A stretch of DNA of 42,373 bases from Candidatus Latescibacterota bacterium (GCA_007571365.1 RKRN01000061.1:1-42373); one strand, 5' to 3'. Shown: positions 11,536 to 19,610, counted from the stretch's first letter. Notes: generated by a model not told the origin, from the sequence alone. Made by a program: numbers and translations.

Positions 11536-12192
11536 TTAGCGGTGGCAGATAGAGCAGTTAGTGAGTTGACTGGTCTGCACGCCGTATTCGGCGACGAGTT
11601 GCGCTCCCAAGCTCTCTTGATCGGCTGGGTACTGATAGTTCATGTTAAATACTTGGTCGCGCGGGCGGATGTACTGGGCGGGATCGCGGTGGCAATCGAG
11701 GCACCACTCCATGTTCAGCGATTCGGCTTTCCACATCAGGGGCATTTGATCGACTTGGCCGTGGCACGACTGGCAGCCAATGCCTTGATTGACGTGGATG
11801 CTGTGATTGAAATAGGCGAAGTCGGGCAGGTCGTGGACGCGATTCCACTCAATGGGCACGTTGTCGCGGAAGCTGGCGCGCACCGGTTCGAGGATGGGTG
11901 CTTCGATCCAGATCTGCGAGTGGCAGGTCATGCAGGTTTCGGTTGGGGGAACACCGGCAAAAGCACTCTCCTCGACGGTGGTATGGCAATAGCGGCAGTC
12001 AATACCCATGCCGGTAACGTGGTGCTTGTGGCTGAAGGGAACGGGCTGATCGATGGCCACGTTGACTTGATTGACGAAGTAGATGCGATTGATGTTGAGG
12101 AGGATACCGAAGATACTTCCGACTAGGACAAGGCCGACGAGGATGCTGGCCTTGGAAGCCCAGTTAGCACTGCGCGGGAATACTTGAGCCAT
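11536..12192 (-). CDS. actA: Alternative complex III pentaheme cytochrome c ActA
   Basis: The 218-residue protein has an uncleaved N-terminal helix (SILVGLVLVGSIFGILL) and exactly five CxxCH sites: CRYCH, CMTCH, CQSCH, CLDCH and CSICH, the last one residue from the end. The stretch QPVPFSHKHHVTGMGIDCRYCH is a hallmark of ActA. It wires electrons from ActB to ActE and the oxidase. I chose the ATG at 12192 (MAQVFPRSAN, the usual family start) rather than an in-frame TTG at 12246. The TTG lies almost on the predicted transcription start of the promoter at 12258-12285. This is the first gene of the respiratory operon. Confidence 0.94.
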   Translation of the reverse strand: MAQVFPRSANWASKASILVGLVLVGSIFGILLNINRIYFVNQVNVAIDQPVPFSHKHHVTGMGIDCRYCHTTVEESAFAGVPPTETCMTCHSQIWIEAPILEPVRASFRDNVPIEWNRVHDLPDFAYFNHSIHVNQGIGCQSCHGQVDQMPLMWKAESLNMEWCLDCHRDPAQYIRPRDQVFNMNYQYPADQESLGAQLVAEYGVQTSQLTNCSICHR

Positions 12193-12257
12193 ATTTTCTG
12201 CGTTTAGCTGAGGGGTGTAGAAAGCTGACCTTAGCTCTTCGGCCAAAACAGTCTTGT

Positions 12258-12285
12258 AAATTAGGCCAGTTTAATTTGGTGTCAA
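12258..12285 (-). promoter_or_regulatory. Sigma-70-type promoter of the act-cox operon
   Basis: On the minus strand TTGACA (12285-12280) is followed after 16 bases by TAATTT (12263-12258). Transcription would start near 12251, leaving a leader of about 59 bases before the actA ATG. The minus 35 box is a perfect consensus; the minus 10 is weak, and the same TAATTT recurs at the tRNA-Leu promoter. Confidence 0.55.
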
Positions 12286-12311
12286 CACATACGATAAAAC
12301 CCCCGAGGCAT

Positions 12312-12338
12312 TTGACTTTAGTTCTCTCGCATTATAAT
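12312..12338 (+). promoter_or_regulatory. Promoter of tRNA-Arg
   Basis: TTGACT (12312-12317) and a perfect TATAAT (12333-12338) are separated by 15 bases, slightly short. The predicted start near 12345 lies 15 bases before the tRNA. It is divergent from the act promoter, so the 168-base gap serves both directions. Confidence 0.6.
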
Positions 12339-12359
12339 ATGAATAGCGTCCCTCCTCTA

Positions 12360-12433
12360 GCCCCCGTAGCTCAGCAGGATAGAGCAACAGATTCCTAATC
12401 TGTGGGTCGGCGGTTCGAATCCGCCCGGGGGTA
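12360..12433 (+). tRNA. tRNA-Arg (anticodon CCT)
   Basis: A full cloverleaf can be drawn. The acceptor GCCCCCG pairs with CGGGGGT (one G-U pair at the end), the anticodon stem is ACAGA/TCTGT around loop TTCCTAA with anticodon CCT at 12394-12396, and the T arm is GGCGG/CCGCC around TTCGAAT. The discriminator is A at 12433. CCA is not encoded: the next bases are GTTCC. It reads AGG codons. Confidence 0.95.
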
Positions 12434-12614
12434 GTTCCTTTTCTCGAAAACGGCTGTCTTCCAGACAGTTGCGGTCGCGTGGCACAGGCCAAGAGCGCGT
12501 GCAAATGCGAAGTGCCGGGTCGTCGCCCCAAGGGAAATCTAGCCGCTACTGCGGTGATGAAGAAGAGATCCGAAACCAACCTAGCCGCGAATTTTAAGTA
12601 GGTTTTATATCTAG

Positions 12615-14063
12615 ATGACAAAGCGCGAAGAGACGCTCAAAATCGCCGGCCAAGTCGAAGCCATGCTGGCTGCTTTGGACCGGCTTTCCGCCTTTAGTCG
12701 GCTGCTCAAACCCGCCGAGGTGGAACCGTTGCGTTCCTTGCTGCGCTGTGCAGATGCGTGTGCCGACAGACTGGTGGCCGGTAAACAGGCACAGTGTGCA
12801 GCGGACGAAGCGGACGAACTGATCGCGCGACACCAGCGTTGTTCAGATGCACTCCTCGCGGCGGCACTTAACGGCGATTGGGGGGGTGGTGCGCCGGATT
12901 TACAGGGGCTGTTGCTCAACCGGCTTCTCGATGGTCGGCATCTGTTTTTGCGTGCTTGCGAAAAGCAGTCTCTTGTAGATACTCCCGCTGCGCTGCATCA
13001 GGTTATGTGCCGCGATTTGCAAAGTGCGGCGGTCTTGGCGCGGCCTCGCTGGGGAATATGGCTGCGGCTGATCGGCCGCGATGCCGAGCCTCTGGCTCCC
13101 ATGCCCGGGGATGGGGTGGAACCGGCTGCGGTCGACCAACTGAAAGAGCGTTTTGTCCGCAGCGAGGATTGGACTGGGTTAGCCAGAGAGCTCGGCTGCC
13201 TGATCCACGAGTACGGCCGGGGTTCGCTGCGCCGATTCCCGGCCTTTCGCCTAGTCGGCCGGGGGGACAAGCCCGTCTTGGAACCCATCCGCCATTTCGC
13301 GCAATTTCCCCTCGGCTGGCTGGAGGGCAACAGAGCGAGGATTCAAGTACTAGAGAAAAACACGCGCCACCTTCTCGCCGGTTATCGGGCACACAATGCG
13401 CTAATCTGGGGACCGCGAGGCGGCGGCAAATCGACGCTGATACGGGCCTTGATAGGCCAGTTCTTTGATCGCGGTCTGCGCGCCATCGAGATCAACCTGT
13501 CTTGCTACCATCTGTTACCCGACCTGTTTGCCCTCGTCCGGGGCCGGCGCCAGTGCTTTGTGGGGGTACTGGACAATGTGTCCTTGAGCCGGGGCGACAA
13601 CAGTTTGCACCTGCTGTCACGCGTACTCGACGGGGGGCTGGAAGCGTGTCCGGACAACTTGGTCTTCTATGCGACCTCTAACTATAAGGATTTAGTGGAC
13701 CGGGAGGGCGAGCGTCCGCAAGGATTGGGCCAGATGCAGCTAGACGACCGGCGTCCCAATCGGGTCAACCAAGGCATTCAAGCTGAATTCTACGATCCTC
13801 AACAACTGCAACGCCTCGATCAGGAGCGGGCACTCGACGACCGTTTTGCCCTCAAGATATTTCTCGACCTGCCCAGCAGGCAGCAATATCACTCTATGGT
13901 ACTGTCCTATGCGCGTCGGGCGGGGATTGACCTGCCAGAAGAGGAATTATTGGCCGCCTTTGAGGTTTGGCGGATGCGGCACAACCACGATTTAGTCGGA
14001 GGCCGGACGGCGCGAGATTTTATCGTCGCCTACTTGCCACAGTACTTACTCGGCAAGGACTAG
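12615..14063 (+). CDS. DUF815-type P-loop ATPase with a long N-terminal extension
   Basis: This 482-residue protein is an AAA-like ATPase. The C-terminal half matches DUF815: Walker A GPRGGGKST (about 265-273), then RAIEINLSCYHLLPDL, a Walker B region CFVGVLDNVSL, the sensor-like NLVFYATSNYKDLV, LDDRFALKIF and the late GGRTARDFI. In the usual family member Walker B ends in two acidic residues (DDL); here the second position is Asn, so hydrolysis may differ. The first 250 residues, which are helical in character and include GCLIHEYGRGSLRRFPAFRLVG just before the ATPase, also belong to longer DUF815 members. Cellular role is unknown. The gene stands alone downstream of tRNA-Arg. Confidence 0.85.
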   Translation: MTKREETLKIAGQVEAMLAALDRLSAFSRLLKPAEVEPLRSLLRCADACADRLVAGKQAQCAADEADELIARHQRCSDALLAAALNGDWGGGAPDLQGLLLNRLLDGRHLFLRACEKQSLVDTPAALHQVMCRDLQSAAVLARPRWGIWLRLIGRDAEPLAPMPGDGVEPAAVDQLKERFVRSEDWTGLARELGCLIHEYGRGSLRRFPAFRLVGRGDKPVLEPIRHFAQFPLGWLEGNRARIQVLEKNTRHLLAGYRAHNALIWGPRGGGKSTLIRALIGQFFDRGLRAIEINLSCYHLLPDLFALVRGRRQCFVGVLDNVSLSRGDNSLHLLSRVLDGGLEACPDNLVFYATSNYKDLVDREGERPQGLGQMQLDDRRPNRVNQGIQAEFYDPQQLQRLDQERALDDRFALKIFLDLPSRQQYHSMVLSYARRAGIDLPEEELLAAFEVWRMRHNHDLVGGRTARDFIVAYLPQYLLGKD

Positions 14064-14068
14064 TTAAA

Positions 14069-14446
14069 TCAACCTTCAAGTAGCTCGATCTCGTAACCGT
14101 CGGGATCGTCGATAAAAGCCATCTTGCGGCCAGTCGGGAAAGTCTCGCGCCAATCGCTGGGCCATATTTCAATCCCATTGTTTTCCAGCGTGTCGCAAAA
14201 ACCGATTAAGTCGGGAACCGCGATCGCTAGATGCATGAGATCTTCGGGGACAGCGAGTTGGTAATCGGCAGAATAGGTCAACTCTAAAGTGTGTTCATTG
14301 CCGGGCAGTTCGAGGTGAACGATCTGATTGCCAGCGGGCGACTTATCGGAGCGGCTCCGGACTTCAAAGCCGAGGTGGGTGCAATACCACTCAATAGAGC
14401 GTTCGAGATCGCCGACGCGGATGCGGGTGTGTAAAAAGCGGGCCAT
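14069..14446 (-). CDS. Glyoxalase I-like protein (lactoylglutathione lyase family)
   Basis: The 125-residue protein is a VOC-fold enzyme resembling GloA, which isomerises the glutathione-methylglyoxal hemithioacetal. All four metal-ligand positions of bacterial GloA appear: H6 (FLHTRI), Glu in LELTY, His in LMHLAIAV and Glu in YEIELLE. Motifs RSIEWYCTHLGFE and FIDDPDGYEIELLE are typical. The ATG at 14446 has a good Shine-Dalgarno (AAAGGA, seven bases upstream). A longer frame to 14482 lacks one. The gene is convergent with the DUF815 gene and lies downstream of tRNA-Leu on the same strand. Whether this organism uses glutathione cannot be read from the window. Confidence 0.88.
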   Translation of the reverse strand: MARFLHTRIRVGDLERSIEWYCTHLGFEVRSRSDKSPAGNQIVHLELPGNEHTLELTYSADYQLAVPEDLMHLAIAVPDLIGFCDTLENNGIEIWPSDWRETFPTGRKMAFIDDPDGYEIELLEG

Positions 14447-14570
14447 AGAAATGTCCTTTCGCGAGTTGTGTATATATTGCAAATAGGGGCTGCTGCACGG
14501 GTAGGGAGTCCCTTGCGCGGGTTGGAACGAGGCGCGTAGATTAAATTAAGCGGGGAAAAGAAGCAAAAAA

Positions 14571-14657
14571 TGGTGCCGAAGAGAGGACTCGAACCTCCAC
14601 GGGGTTGCCCCCACATGGTCCTGAACCATGCGCGTCTACCAATTTCGCCACTTCGGC
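14571..14657 (-). tRNA. tRNA-Leu (anticodon CAG)
   Basis: The minus strand folds as a class II tRNA. Acceptor GCCGAAG pairs with CTTCGGC, the anticodon stem is CATGG/CCATG around loop TTCAGGA (anticodon CAG), a long variable arm GGGGGCAACCCC follows, and the T arm is GGAGG/CCTCT around TTCGAGT. CCA is encoded (plus-strand TGG at 14571-14573). It reads CTG codons. Confidence 0.95.
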
Positions 14658-14670
14658 AAATGAACGGCAA

Positions 14671-14699
14671 AAATTAAGTGCAGGGCTTGCAGCCGTCAA
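14671..14699 (-). promoter_or_regulatory. Promoter of tRNA-Leu
   Basis: On the minus strand TTGACG (14699-14694) and TAATTT (14676-14671) are separated by exactly 17 bases. The predicted start near 14664 is seven bases before the tRNA 5' end. The gap to smpB on the other strand is only 70 bases. Confidence 0.55.
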
Positions 14700-14727
14700 G
14701 CCCGTCCCTTTGGTGAAATAGGCGGTT

Positions 14728-15207
14728 ATGGCCAAAACGGAAAACGGTGCCAAGCGCGAGTCAATAGTCGTGCAAAATCGCAAAGCCCGGCACGACTACG
14801 AGGTGATGGGCCGTTACGAGACTGGCATTGTCCTGCGTGGCACAGAGGTCAAGTCGCTGCGCGCCGGGCGCGCTAATCTCAAGGACAGCTTTGCTTTAGT
14901 CGAACGCGGCGAAGTTTTCCTCTACAATGTGCATATTGCCCAGTACGAGCGCGGCAACAGTTTCAACCACGACCCAGAGCGCGTGCGCAAATTGCTCTTG
15001 CACCGCAGCGAAATCCGCCGGCTGACGGGGAAGACGCAACAACAGGGCCTTGCCTTAGTGCCGCTGAAGATCTACTTCAAACGCGGCAAAGTTAAGGTGG
15101 AATTGGCACTGGTCCGCGGCAAAAAGCAGTTCGACAAGCGCCAGGCCTTGGCGCAACGCCAGGCCGACCGCGAGGTCGCCCGGGCCTTCAAGGAGCGATA
15201 CCAGTGA
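14728..15207 (+). CDS. smpB: SsrA-binding protein SmpB
   Basis: The 159-residue protein binds tmRNA and delivers it to stalled ribosomes for trans-translation. Family motifs are clear: NRKARHDYEV near the start, GTEVKSLRAGRANLKDSFA, a HIAQYERGNSFNHDPERVRKLLLHR stretch, then VPLKIYFKRGKVKVELAL and the basic C-terminal tail with GKKQFDKRQ. Length is normal. The ATG at 14728 is the first in frame. Its stop overlaps the next gene in a GTGA arrangement. The ssrA gene itself was not found in this window. Confidence 0.96.
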   Translation: MAKTENGAKRESIVVQNRKARHDYEVMGRYETGIVLRGTEVKSLRAGRANLKDSFALVERGEVFLYNVHIAQYERGNSFNHDPERVRKLLLHRSEIRRLTGKTQQQGLALVPLKIYFKRGKVKVELALVRGKKQFDKRQALAQRQADREVARAFKERYQ

Positions 15208-16040
15208 GTTTGCCAGCGTCCAACCAGGCCGCGACGAGCTGTTCTAAGTGTCGTGGGATGGGCCTGTACTACGAACCGATAGTCGAGGTAGGACGCTATG
15301 GTTCGCTCCAACTTTGCGAGTGTGTTAGGGCCGAGTGCTGTTGTGATGGAACGGCACCTTATCGGTACTGGGACGACGATTCGCGCCACCAGTGGTGTCC
15401 CTGCCGTCCCTATCGCCGCAAAATGACGGAAACCAACCGCCTGTTCCGCCAAGCCAATATCCCCGAGCGCTACAAGTGGAAGTTCCTCGACGACTTCCGC
15501 ATGACGGCACCAGACGGGACGCCCATCGACGACCTGGCAGGCATGGTTTATTCGCTCATTCACCAAGGTTTGATTGATGCAGCAGAAGAGCCTAAGCGCG
15601 GCTATCTTTTCCACGGAAATCCCGGCACGGGCAAGACCTTGATGGGCTGCATTGCACTCAACGAACTCATGCTGCGCTGGACCAAGCCGGGTCGCTTTCT
15701 AAAACTGTCGCTTAATTACTTCCAAAAGCTGCGCGATAGTTATAAGCCCGACAATGTGCATTATGGCCAGACTGGAACAATCCTCGAAGAGTTGTGCAAT
15801 ATGCCTTATCTCGTTATAGACGATTTCGGCGTTGAGCAGGGGACTGCTTGGCAACAGGAAGTGCTCTACGATCTCGTAGATGCCCGCTACGGCGATCAGC
15901 GGTTCACGGTTGTAACTACCAATCAGCCCCTCAATGAACTTGAGAAGCTCGCCGAGGGCCGCATCTACTCGCGCCTAGTGGAGATGTGCCAGTTCATCCC
16001 TATGGATGGCCTTGATTATCGGAAGTATCTCAATGGGTGA
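15204..16040 (+). CDS. DnaC/DnaI-like AAA ATPase with Cys-rich N-terminus
   Basis: The 278-residue protein has an N-terminal zinc-ribbon-like part rich in Cys ([15 protein letters not shown] and WCPC within the first 70 residues). It then carries an AAA+ domain with Walker A GNPGTGKT, Walker [11 protein letters not shown], a sensor 1 VVTTNQPL and a GRIYSRL arginine-finger motif. This resembles the helicase-loader/IstB-like group (DnaC, DnaI), so a role in loading replicative helicase is possible but not shown. The GTG start (15204) follows AAGGAG by eight bases and overlaps the smpB stop by four bases, which decides the start. Its own end overlaps rph by eight bases. Confidence 0.85.
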   Translation: MSLPASNQAATSCSKCRGMGLYYEPIVEVGRYGSLQLCECVRAECCCDGTAPYRYWDDDSRHQWCPCRPYRRKMTETNRLFRQANIPERYKWKFLDDFRMTAPDGTPIDDLAGMVYSLIHQGLIDAAEEPKRGYLFHGNPGTGKTLMGCIALNELMLRWTKPGRFLKLSLNYFQKLRDSYKPDNVHYGQTGTILEELCNMPYLVIDDFGVEQGTAWQQEVLYDLVDARYGDQRFTVVTTNQPLNELEKLAEGRIYSRLVEMCQFIPMDGLDYRKYLNG

Positions 16041-16746
16041 GACGAGCTGGAAGCGCAGCGATGGACGTCAGCCCGATCAGTTGCGGCCGGTGCATATTTC
16101 CCCGGAGTACCTGAAAACGGCAGCTGGATCGGCTCTGATCGAAATGGGCGATACAAAAGTGCTCTGCACAGTGTCGTCCGTTGATGGAGTACCGCCCTTT
16201 CTGGTGGGTACCGGCAAGGGCTGGCTGACTGCAGAATACAGTATGCTTCCCGGATCTTCTACCCGCCGAGTAGCCCGTGAACCCAATAGCCGGGTGCGCG
16301 AAATTCAGCGCCTAATCGGCCGGTCGCTGCGAGCGGTAGTGGATTTGCAGCAAATAGGCGAGCGGACGCTGTATGTAGATTGTGATGTTATACAGGCGGA
16401 TGGCGGTACGCGAACGGCCTCCATAACCGGGGCTTATGTGGCTTTAGTAGAGGCGTTGCAGGCGCAGCAAGGTACTGTACTCGTAGATCAGGTCGCCGCC
16501 GTTAGCGTTGGGATAGTAGGAGATCAGCTCCTATTGGACTTGTGCTATGAGGAAGATAGCCGCGCTGAAACCGATATGAACGTCGTTATGACCGGCTCTG
16601 GGGGGATCGTCGAAATCCAAGGCACAGCCGAGGGGCATCCCTTTACCCGTGTACAGGCCATTGAGTTGCTCGACTTGGCGGCTGTGGGCACAAAGCACCT
16701 GCTGGCGGTGCAACAGTCTGTTTTAAGGGCACTTACGAGGTCTTAG
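16033..16746 (+). CDS. rph: Ribonuclease PH
   Basis: The 237-residue phosphorolytic 3'-5' exoribonuclease trims tRNA 3' ends. Motifs include [13 protein letters not shown] at the start, [24 protein letters not shown], the R-rich [17 protein letters not shown], and [19 protein letters not shown]; the C-terminal block ends with [22 protein letters not shown]. Length is normal for RNase PH. I use the ATG at 16033, which matches the usual family start and overlaps the previous gene by eight bases, rather than an upstream frame start at 16006. Confidence 0.96.
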   Translation: MGETSWKRSDGRQPDQLRPVHISPEYLKTAAGSALIEMGDTKVLCTVSSVDGVPPFLVGTGKGWLTAEYSMLPGSSTRRVAREPNSRVREIQRLIGRSLRAVVDLQQIGERTLYVDCDVIQADGGTRTASITGAYVALVEALQAQQGTVLVDQVAAVSVGIVGDQLLLDLCYEEDSRAETDMNVVMTGSGGIVEIQGTAEGHPFTRVQAIELLDLAAVGTKHLLAVQQSVLRALTRS

Positions 16747-16764
16747 GGGATTGGGATAAATTGC

Positions 16765-16793
16765 TTGACAGGCTTTGTGCCTCCGGCTAAGTT
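16765..16793 (+). promoter_or_regulatory. Promoter of the sigma factor gene
   Basis: A perfect TTGACA (16765-16770) and TAAGTT (16788-16793) are 17 bases apart. Predicted transcription start is near 16800, leaving a leader of about 65 bases. The minus 10 box matches the consensus only in part. Confidence 0.45.
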
Positions 16794-16865
16794 ATAGCCC
16801 ATCTTTAGTTTGAAGCATGTATAGCTTTCCTTTTCTTCCCCACTCTAAACGAAGAGGATGGTTTC

Positions 16866-17726
16866 ATGGCGGGCATGACTAAAGCTCCATTTTGGGATAT
16901 GGAAGATTGCCTCGGGAGTTATCTGGCCGAAATAGCCGATTCCAAGCCGCTCTCCCCAGCCGACGAGGTCAATCTAGCGCGGAAAATCAAGCAAGGGGAT
17001 GAGGGCGCACGCAATCGCTTAGTCGAAGCTAATTTGCGCTTTGTGGTCAGCGTGGCAAAGGAATACCAAAATCGCGGCGTCCCTCTCGCAGATTTGGTCA
17101 GTGCTGGGAACATGGGATTGATCACAGCAGCCGAGCGCTTCGACGAAGACAAGGGGTTCAAGTTCATCTCTTATGCCGTTTGGTGGATCCGTCAAGCCAT
17201 CCTACAGACGCTGGCTGAACAGTCGCGTACGGTCCGCCTGCCGCTGAACAAGATCGGTTTGCTCTACAAAATATCCAAAGCATCCCGCCTCTTACAGCAA
17301 GAGTATCCCGACGATCCTCACCCAGAAGCTATCGCCGAGCAGCTCGATGTCCCGGTTGAAGAGGTCAAGGAGACCTTAATGTGCGGTCGCTCGACGAGGT
17401 CGCTCGACGCGGCCTTTCTCGGCGAAGAAGATCACAGTCTGCTAGATGTACTGCCAGACGAGCGGCAAGAGTCCCCTGAAAACCAAGTGATGCGCGGTTG
17501 TCTGCGCGGGCAGATTGACTCGGCTCTGAATAGGCTCATCGGCCGCGAGGCCGAGATTCTCCGCCTCTATTTTGGGTTGAACGGGGAAGAGCCTATGACC
17601 TTAGACCAGATTGGTATGCGCTTTGGGCTTACGCGTGAGCGAGTCCGGCAAATCAAGGAGAAAGCACTGCACCGCTTGCGCCGTCCCAGCCGCTGCGATC
17701 ATCTGCGCTCATACAGCCGCGCTTGA
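16866..17726 (+). CDS. Sigma-70 family sigma factor, short RpoD/SigA-like
   Basis: The 286-residue protein has sigma regions 1.2 to 4 without a region 1.1. Region 2 contains ANLRFVVSVAKEYQNRG, LVSAGNMGLITAAERFDEDKGFKFISYAVWWIRQAI and the linker EQSRTVRLPLN. Region 4 carries MTLDQIGMRFGLTRERVRQIKEKALHRLR. The length and the CLGSYLAEI start recall the compact primary sigma of Bacteroidota more than the 600-residue RpoD of Proteobacteria. It could be the housekeeping sigma or a group 2 paralogue; one window cannot decide. A promoter lies upstream, and a 51-codon ORF starts 51 bases after its stop. Confidence 0.92.
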   Translation: MAGMTKAPFWDMEDCLGSYLAEIADSKPLSPADEVNLARKIKQGDEGARNRLVEANLRFVVSVAKEYQNRGVPLADLVSAGNMGLITAAERFDEDKGFKFISYAVWWIRQAILQTLAEQSRTVRLPLNKIGLLYKISKASRLLQQEYPDDPHPEAIAEQLDVPVEEVKETLMCGRSTRSLDAAFLGEEDHSLLDVLPDERQESPENQVMRGCLRGQIDSALNRLIGREAEILRLYFGLNGEEPMTLDQIGMRFGLTRERVRQIKEKALHRLRRPSRCDHLRSYSRA

Positions 17727-17777
17727 AGATACCACCCACAAGGCTCCCCTGCTCCCCAATAGTCGCAGGAGTATGCC

Positions 17778-17933
17778 ATGCCAGAAGATGCAGTTGAGGA
17801 GGATCTGCTAAATTCTATAGATGAAGTAGATGATCAGATCAAAAATTTTCGCCAGCGGGTGCGGGCTGTTTTGGACGCTGCTCAGGCCGAGGGAACGCGG
17901 CGCAACGAAAAGGAAGGGAACGCGAGGCGATAA
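17778..17933 (+). CDS. Small acidic/basic two-part protein (51 aa), unknown
   Basis: The ATG at 17778 has a strong Shine-Dalgarno, AGGAG, with a six-base spacer. The 51-residue product starts acidic (EDAVEEDLLNSIDEVDD) and ends basic (TRRNEKEGNARR), with a central heptad-like helix. An intrinsic terminator begins 11 bases after the stop. Good initiation signals and position between the sigma gene and a terminator argue that it is real and part of the sigma transcription unit. I recognise no family. A partner or regulator of the sigma factor is possible but only a guess. Confidence 0.6.
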   Translation: MPEDAVEEDLLNSIDEVDDQIKNFRQRVRAVLDAAQAEGTRRNEKEGNARR

Positions 17934-17944
17934 GATAAGTTACC

Positions 17945-17984
17945 AAAGAGGGGATGGCTTGGCTGTTCCCTCTTTTAATTTTTT
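17945..17984 (+). terminator. Intrinsic terminator after the sigma/small-ORF unit
   Basis: The stem AAAGAGGG (17945-17952) pairs perfectly with CCCTCTTT (17968-17975) around a 15-base loop and is followed by TAATTTTTT. It ends 22 bases before the next start codon. Confidence 0.75.
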
Positions 17985-18006
17985 GCAGCCAAATGGAGAA
18001 ACCAAA

Positions 18007-18840
18007 ATGGACAAATGGGCAACGGGCATATTTACCTCTATTGACGAGGGCTTAGGGGCCGGGTTGGATTCGGTCAAGGAGCTAGGGGTTGCCACAGTGC
18101 ATCTGCATGCGCCAGGCCGCGATTTTCGCACTGCAGAGAAAACCGCGGAAATCAAGGCCCAATTCGCCGCGGCCGGGATCGAAATCAGCGTGGTTTTCGC
18201 CGGTTTTCCCGACGATGATTACACCACGCCGGAAATCGCCCGGCAAACGGTCGGGCTCGTGCCTTTAGAGCGCCGGGAACACCGGCTTGAAGAGACGCTG
18301 GCTATCGCGAACTTTGCTGCTGCGCTAGGCGTAGATGCTGTCGGCATGCACTTGGGCTTTGTGCCGGAGGCGTCGGAGCCGGATTTTGCCGCGGTCGTCG
18401 AAGTTGCCCGTACGGTGTGCGATCACTGCCGGGGGCACGGCCAGTATTTTCACCTAGAAACCGGTCAGGAGACTGCCGCTGAGCTTCTCGCCTTTATCGA
18501 AGCGGTCGATCGCCAGAACCTCGCGGTCAATTTTGATCCGGCCAATATGATCCTCTACCAAGCCGGCTCACCGCTAGAGGCATTGGATCAGGTGGGGGGC
18601 TTCGTCCGCAGCGTACACTGCAAAGATGCCGCGATTGAGCGCCGCCCGGGCCAGCCTTGGTATGAGGATGCGCCGCTTGGCCAAGGCGATGTCAACATCA
18701 GGGCTTTTCTCTTGAAGTTACGCGATTTAGGGTATGAGGGGCCACTGACCATTGAGCGCGAATACGCCCCGGATCAAGTCGGGGATATCCGCGCGGCCCT
18801 GCAGCTACTCACCGATTTACGGCGAGAGATTTTAGCTTGA
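18007..18840 (+). CDS. Sugar phosphate isomerase/epimerase-like TIM-barrel protein
   Basis: The 277-residue protein matches the xylose-isomerase-like TIM barrel family (AP endonuclease 2 type). Strand-end motifs include VATVHLHAPG, VDAVGMHLGF, YFHLETGQET, NLAVNFDPANMILY, RSVHCKDA and GPLTIERE. His, Glu and Asp residues at these ends are the usual metal ligands (for example E in HLETG, D in NFDPAN, H in VHCKD and E in IERE). Substrate is unknown. The ATG at 18007 is chosen because GGAG lies seven bases upstream. The in-frame extension to 17830 would run through the 51-codon ORF and the terminator. Its stop overlaps the next start (TTGA). Confidence 0.88.
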   Translation: MDKWATGIFTSIDEGLGAGLDSVKELGVATVHLHAPGRDFRTAEKTAEIKAQFAAAGIEISVVFAGFPDDDYTTPEIARQTVGLVPLERREHRLEETLAIANFAAALGVDAVGMHLGFVPEASEPDFAAVVEVARTVCDHCRGHGQYFHLETGQETAAELLAFIEAVDRQNLAVNFDPANMILYQAGSPLEALDQVGGFVRSVHCKDAAIERRPGQPWYEDAPLGQGDVNIRAFLLKLRDLGYEGPLTIEREYAPDQVGDIRAALQLLTDLRREILA

Positions 18841-19610
18841 GCGCGTCGCTGCGGAGTTGCTTGGATTTTGTAGTAGATGCGGCTTGGCAAGCCGGTAAGA
18901 TCACTTTGCGCTACTTCCAGTCGGGCATCCACGCCGAGTGGAAGGAAGACTTATCGCCGGTGACTATCGCCGACCGCAAAGCCGAGGCCAAGATACGGGA
19001 CTTGTTGGCCAAGGCCTATCCCGGCGATGAGATTGTCGGCGAGGAATTTGGCCGGGTCGAGGGACGCTCCGGTACGCGCTGGATTATTGATCCTATTGAC
19101 GGTACAAAATCTTTTGTCCAAGGGGTGCCGCTCTATGGAGTGCTCATCGCACGGGAGGGGCCGGATGGGGTTGACGTAGGCTGTTGCTATATGCCAGCCC
19201 TTGACGAGATGGTGTGGGCCGCTAGGGGCGAGGGCTGTTGGTGGAATGGCAGGCGGACGGCCGTGTCTGCGGTAGCCGCGTTGGACCAGGCCTGTATATG
19301 CTATACGTCGTGGCCGAGCTTTGCCGAACAAGGCCGCCAACAGGAGTGGCAGAAGCTGGTCGCTAGCACTCGGCTACGCCGGGGATGGGGCGATTGTTAC
19401 GGCCACATACTCGTGGCCACTGGCCGAGCCGAAGCCAGTTTTGACCCCATTATGAATCCGTGGGATTGCGGACCCCTGTTGCCGATTCTACAGGAAGCTG
19501 GCGGTACCTTTACCGATTGGCGGGGGGTGCCGACGATATACGGCAAAGACGCCTTTTCCTCCAACGGGCATCTTTTTGCGTCCATCATGGAGCATCTGAG
19601 TCAGCGATAG
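18837..19610 (+). CDS. Inositol monophosphatase family phosphatase (HisN-like)
   Basis: The 257-residue protein is a metal-dependent phosphatase. It has the GDEIVGEEFG Glu motif, the signature WIIDPIDGTKSFVQG, and the late NPWDCGPLLPILQEAGG block, all metal-binding positions. The best match in memory is histidinol-phosphatase of the IMPase type, with inositol-phosphatase as alternative. The substrate cannot be fixed from context, since no other his gene is present. The start is TTG at 18837, overlapping the previous stop by four bases. GAGAG lies upstream. Confidence 0.88.
   Translation: MSASLRSCLDFVVDAAWQAGKITLRYFQSGIHAEWKEDLSPVTIADRKAEAKIRDLLAKAYPGDEIVGEEFGRVEGRSGTRWIIDPIDGTKSFVQGVPLYGVLIAREGPDGVDVGCCYMPALDEMVWAARGEGCWWNGRRTAVSAVAALDQACICYTSWPSFAEQGRQQEWQKLVASTRLRRGWGDCYGHILVATGRAEASFDPIMNPWDCGPLLPILQEAGGTFTDWRGVPTIYGKDAFSSNGHLFASIMEHLSQR

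Noticed and set aside
12456..12472. Hairpin CTGTCT/AGACAG after tRNA-Arg as terminator
   Set aside because: The stem has only six pairs and no T run follows.
12271..12621. Minus-strand ORF of 116 codons over tRNA-Arg
   Set aside because: It runs through the tRNA and its promoter. The fragment PGRIRTADPQIRNLLLYPAEL is a well-known false translation of tRNA antisense.
14541..14783. Minus-strand ORF of 80 codons over tRNA-Leu
   Set aside because: It includes the tRNA sequence and the start of smpB in antisense; EVAKLVDAHGSGPCGGNPVEVRVLSSAP is a familiar tRNA translation artefact.
17830..18006. N-terminal extension of the sugar isomerase-like gene
   Set aside because: It would read through the 51-codon ORF and an intrinsic terminator; a good ribosome binding site sits before the ATG at 18007.
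19460..19609. N-terminal extension of the YihY-like protein
   Set aside because: It overlaps the phosphatase gene in another frame and lacks similarity; a GTG at 19610 fits the family start.
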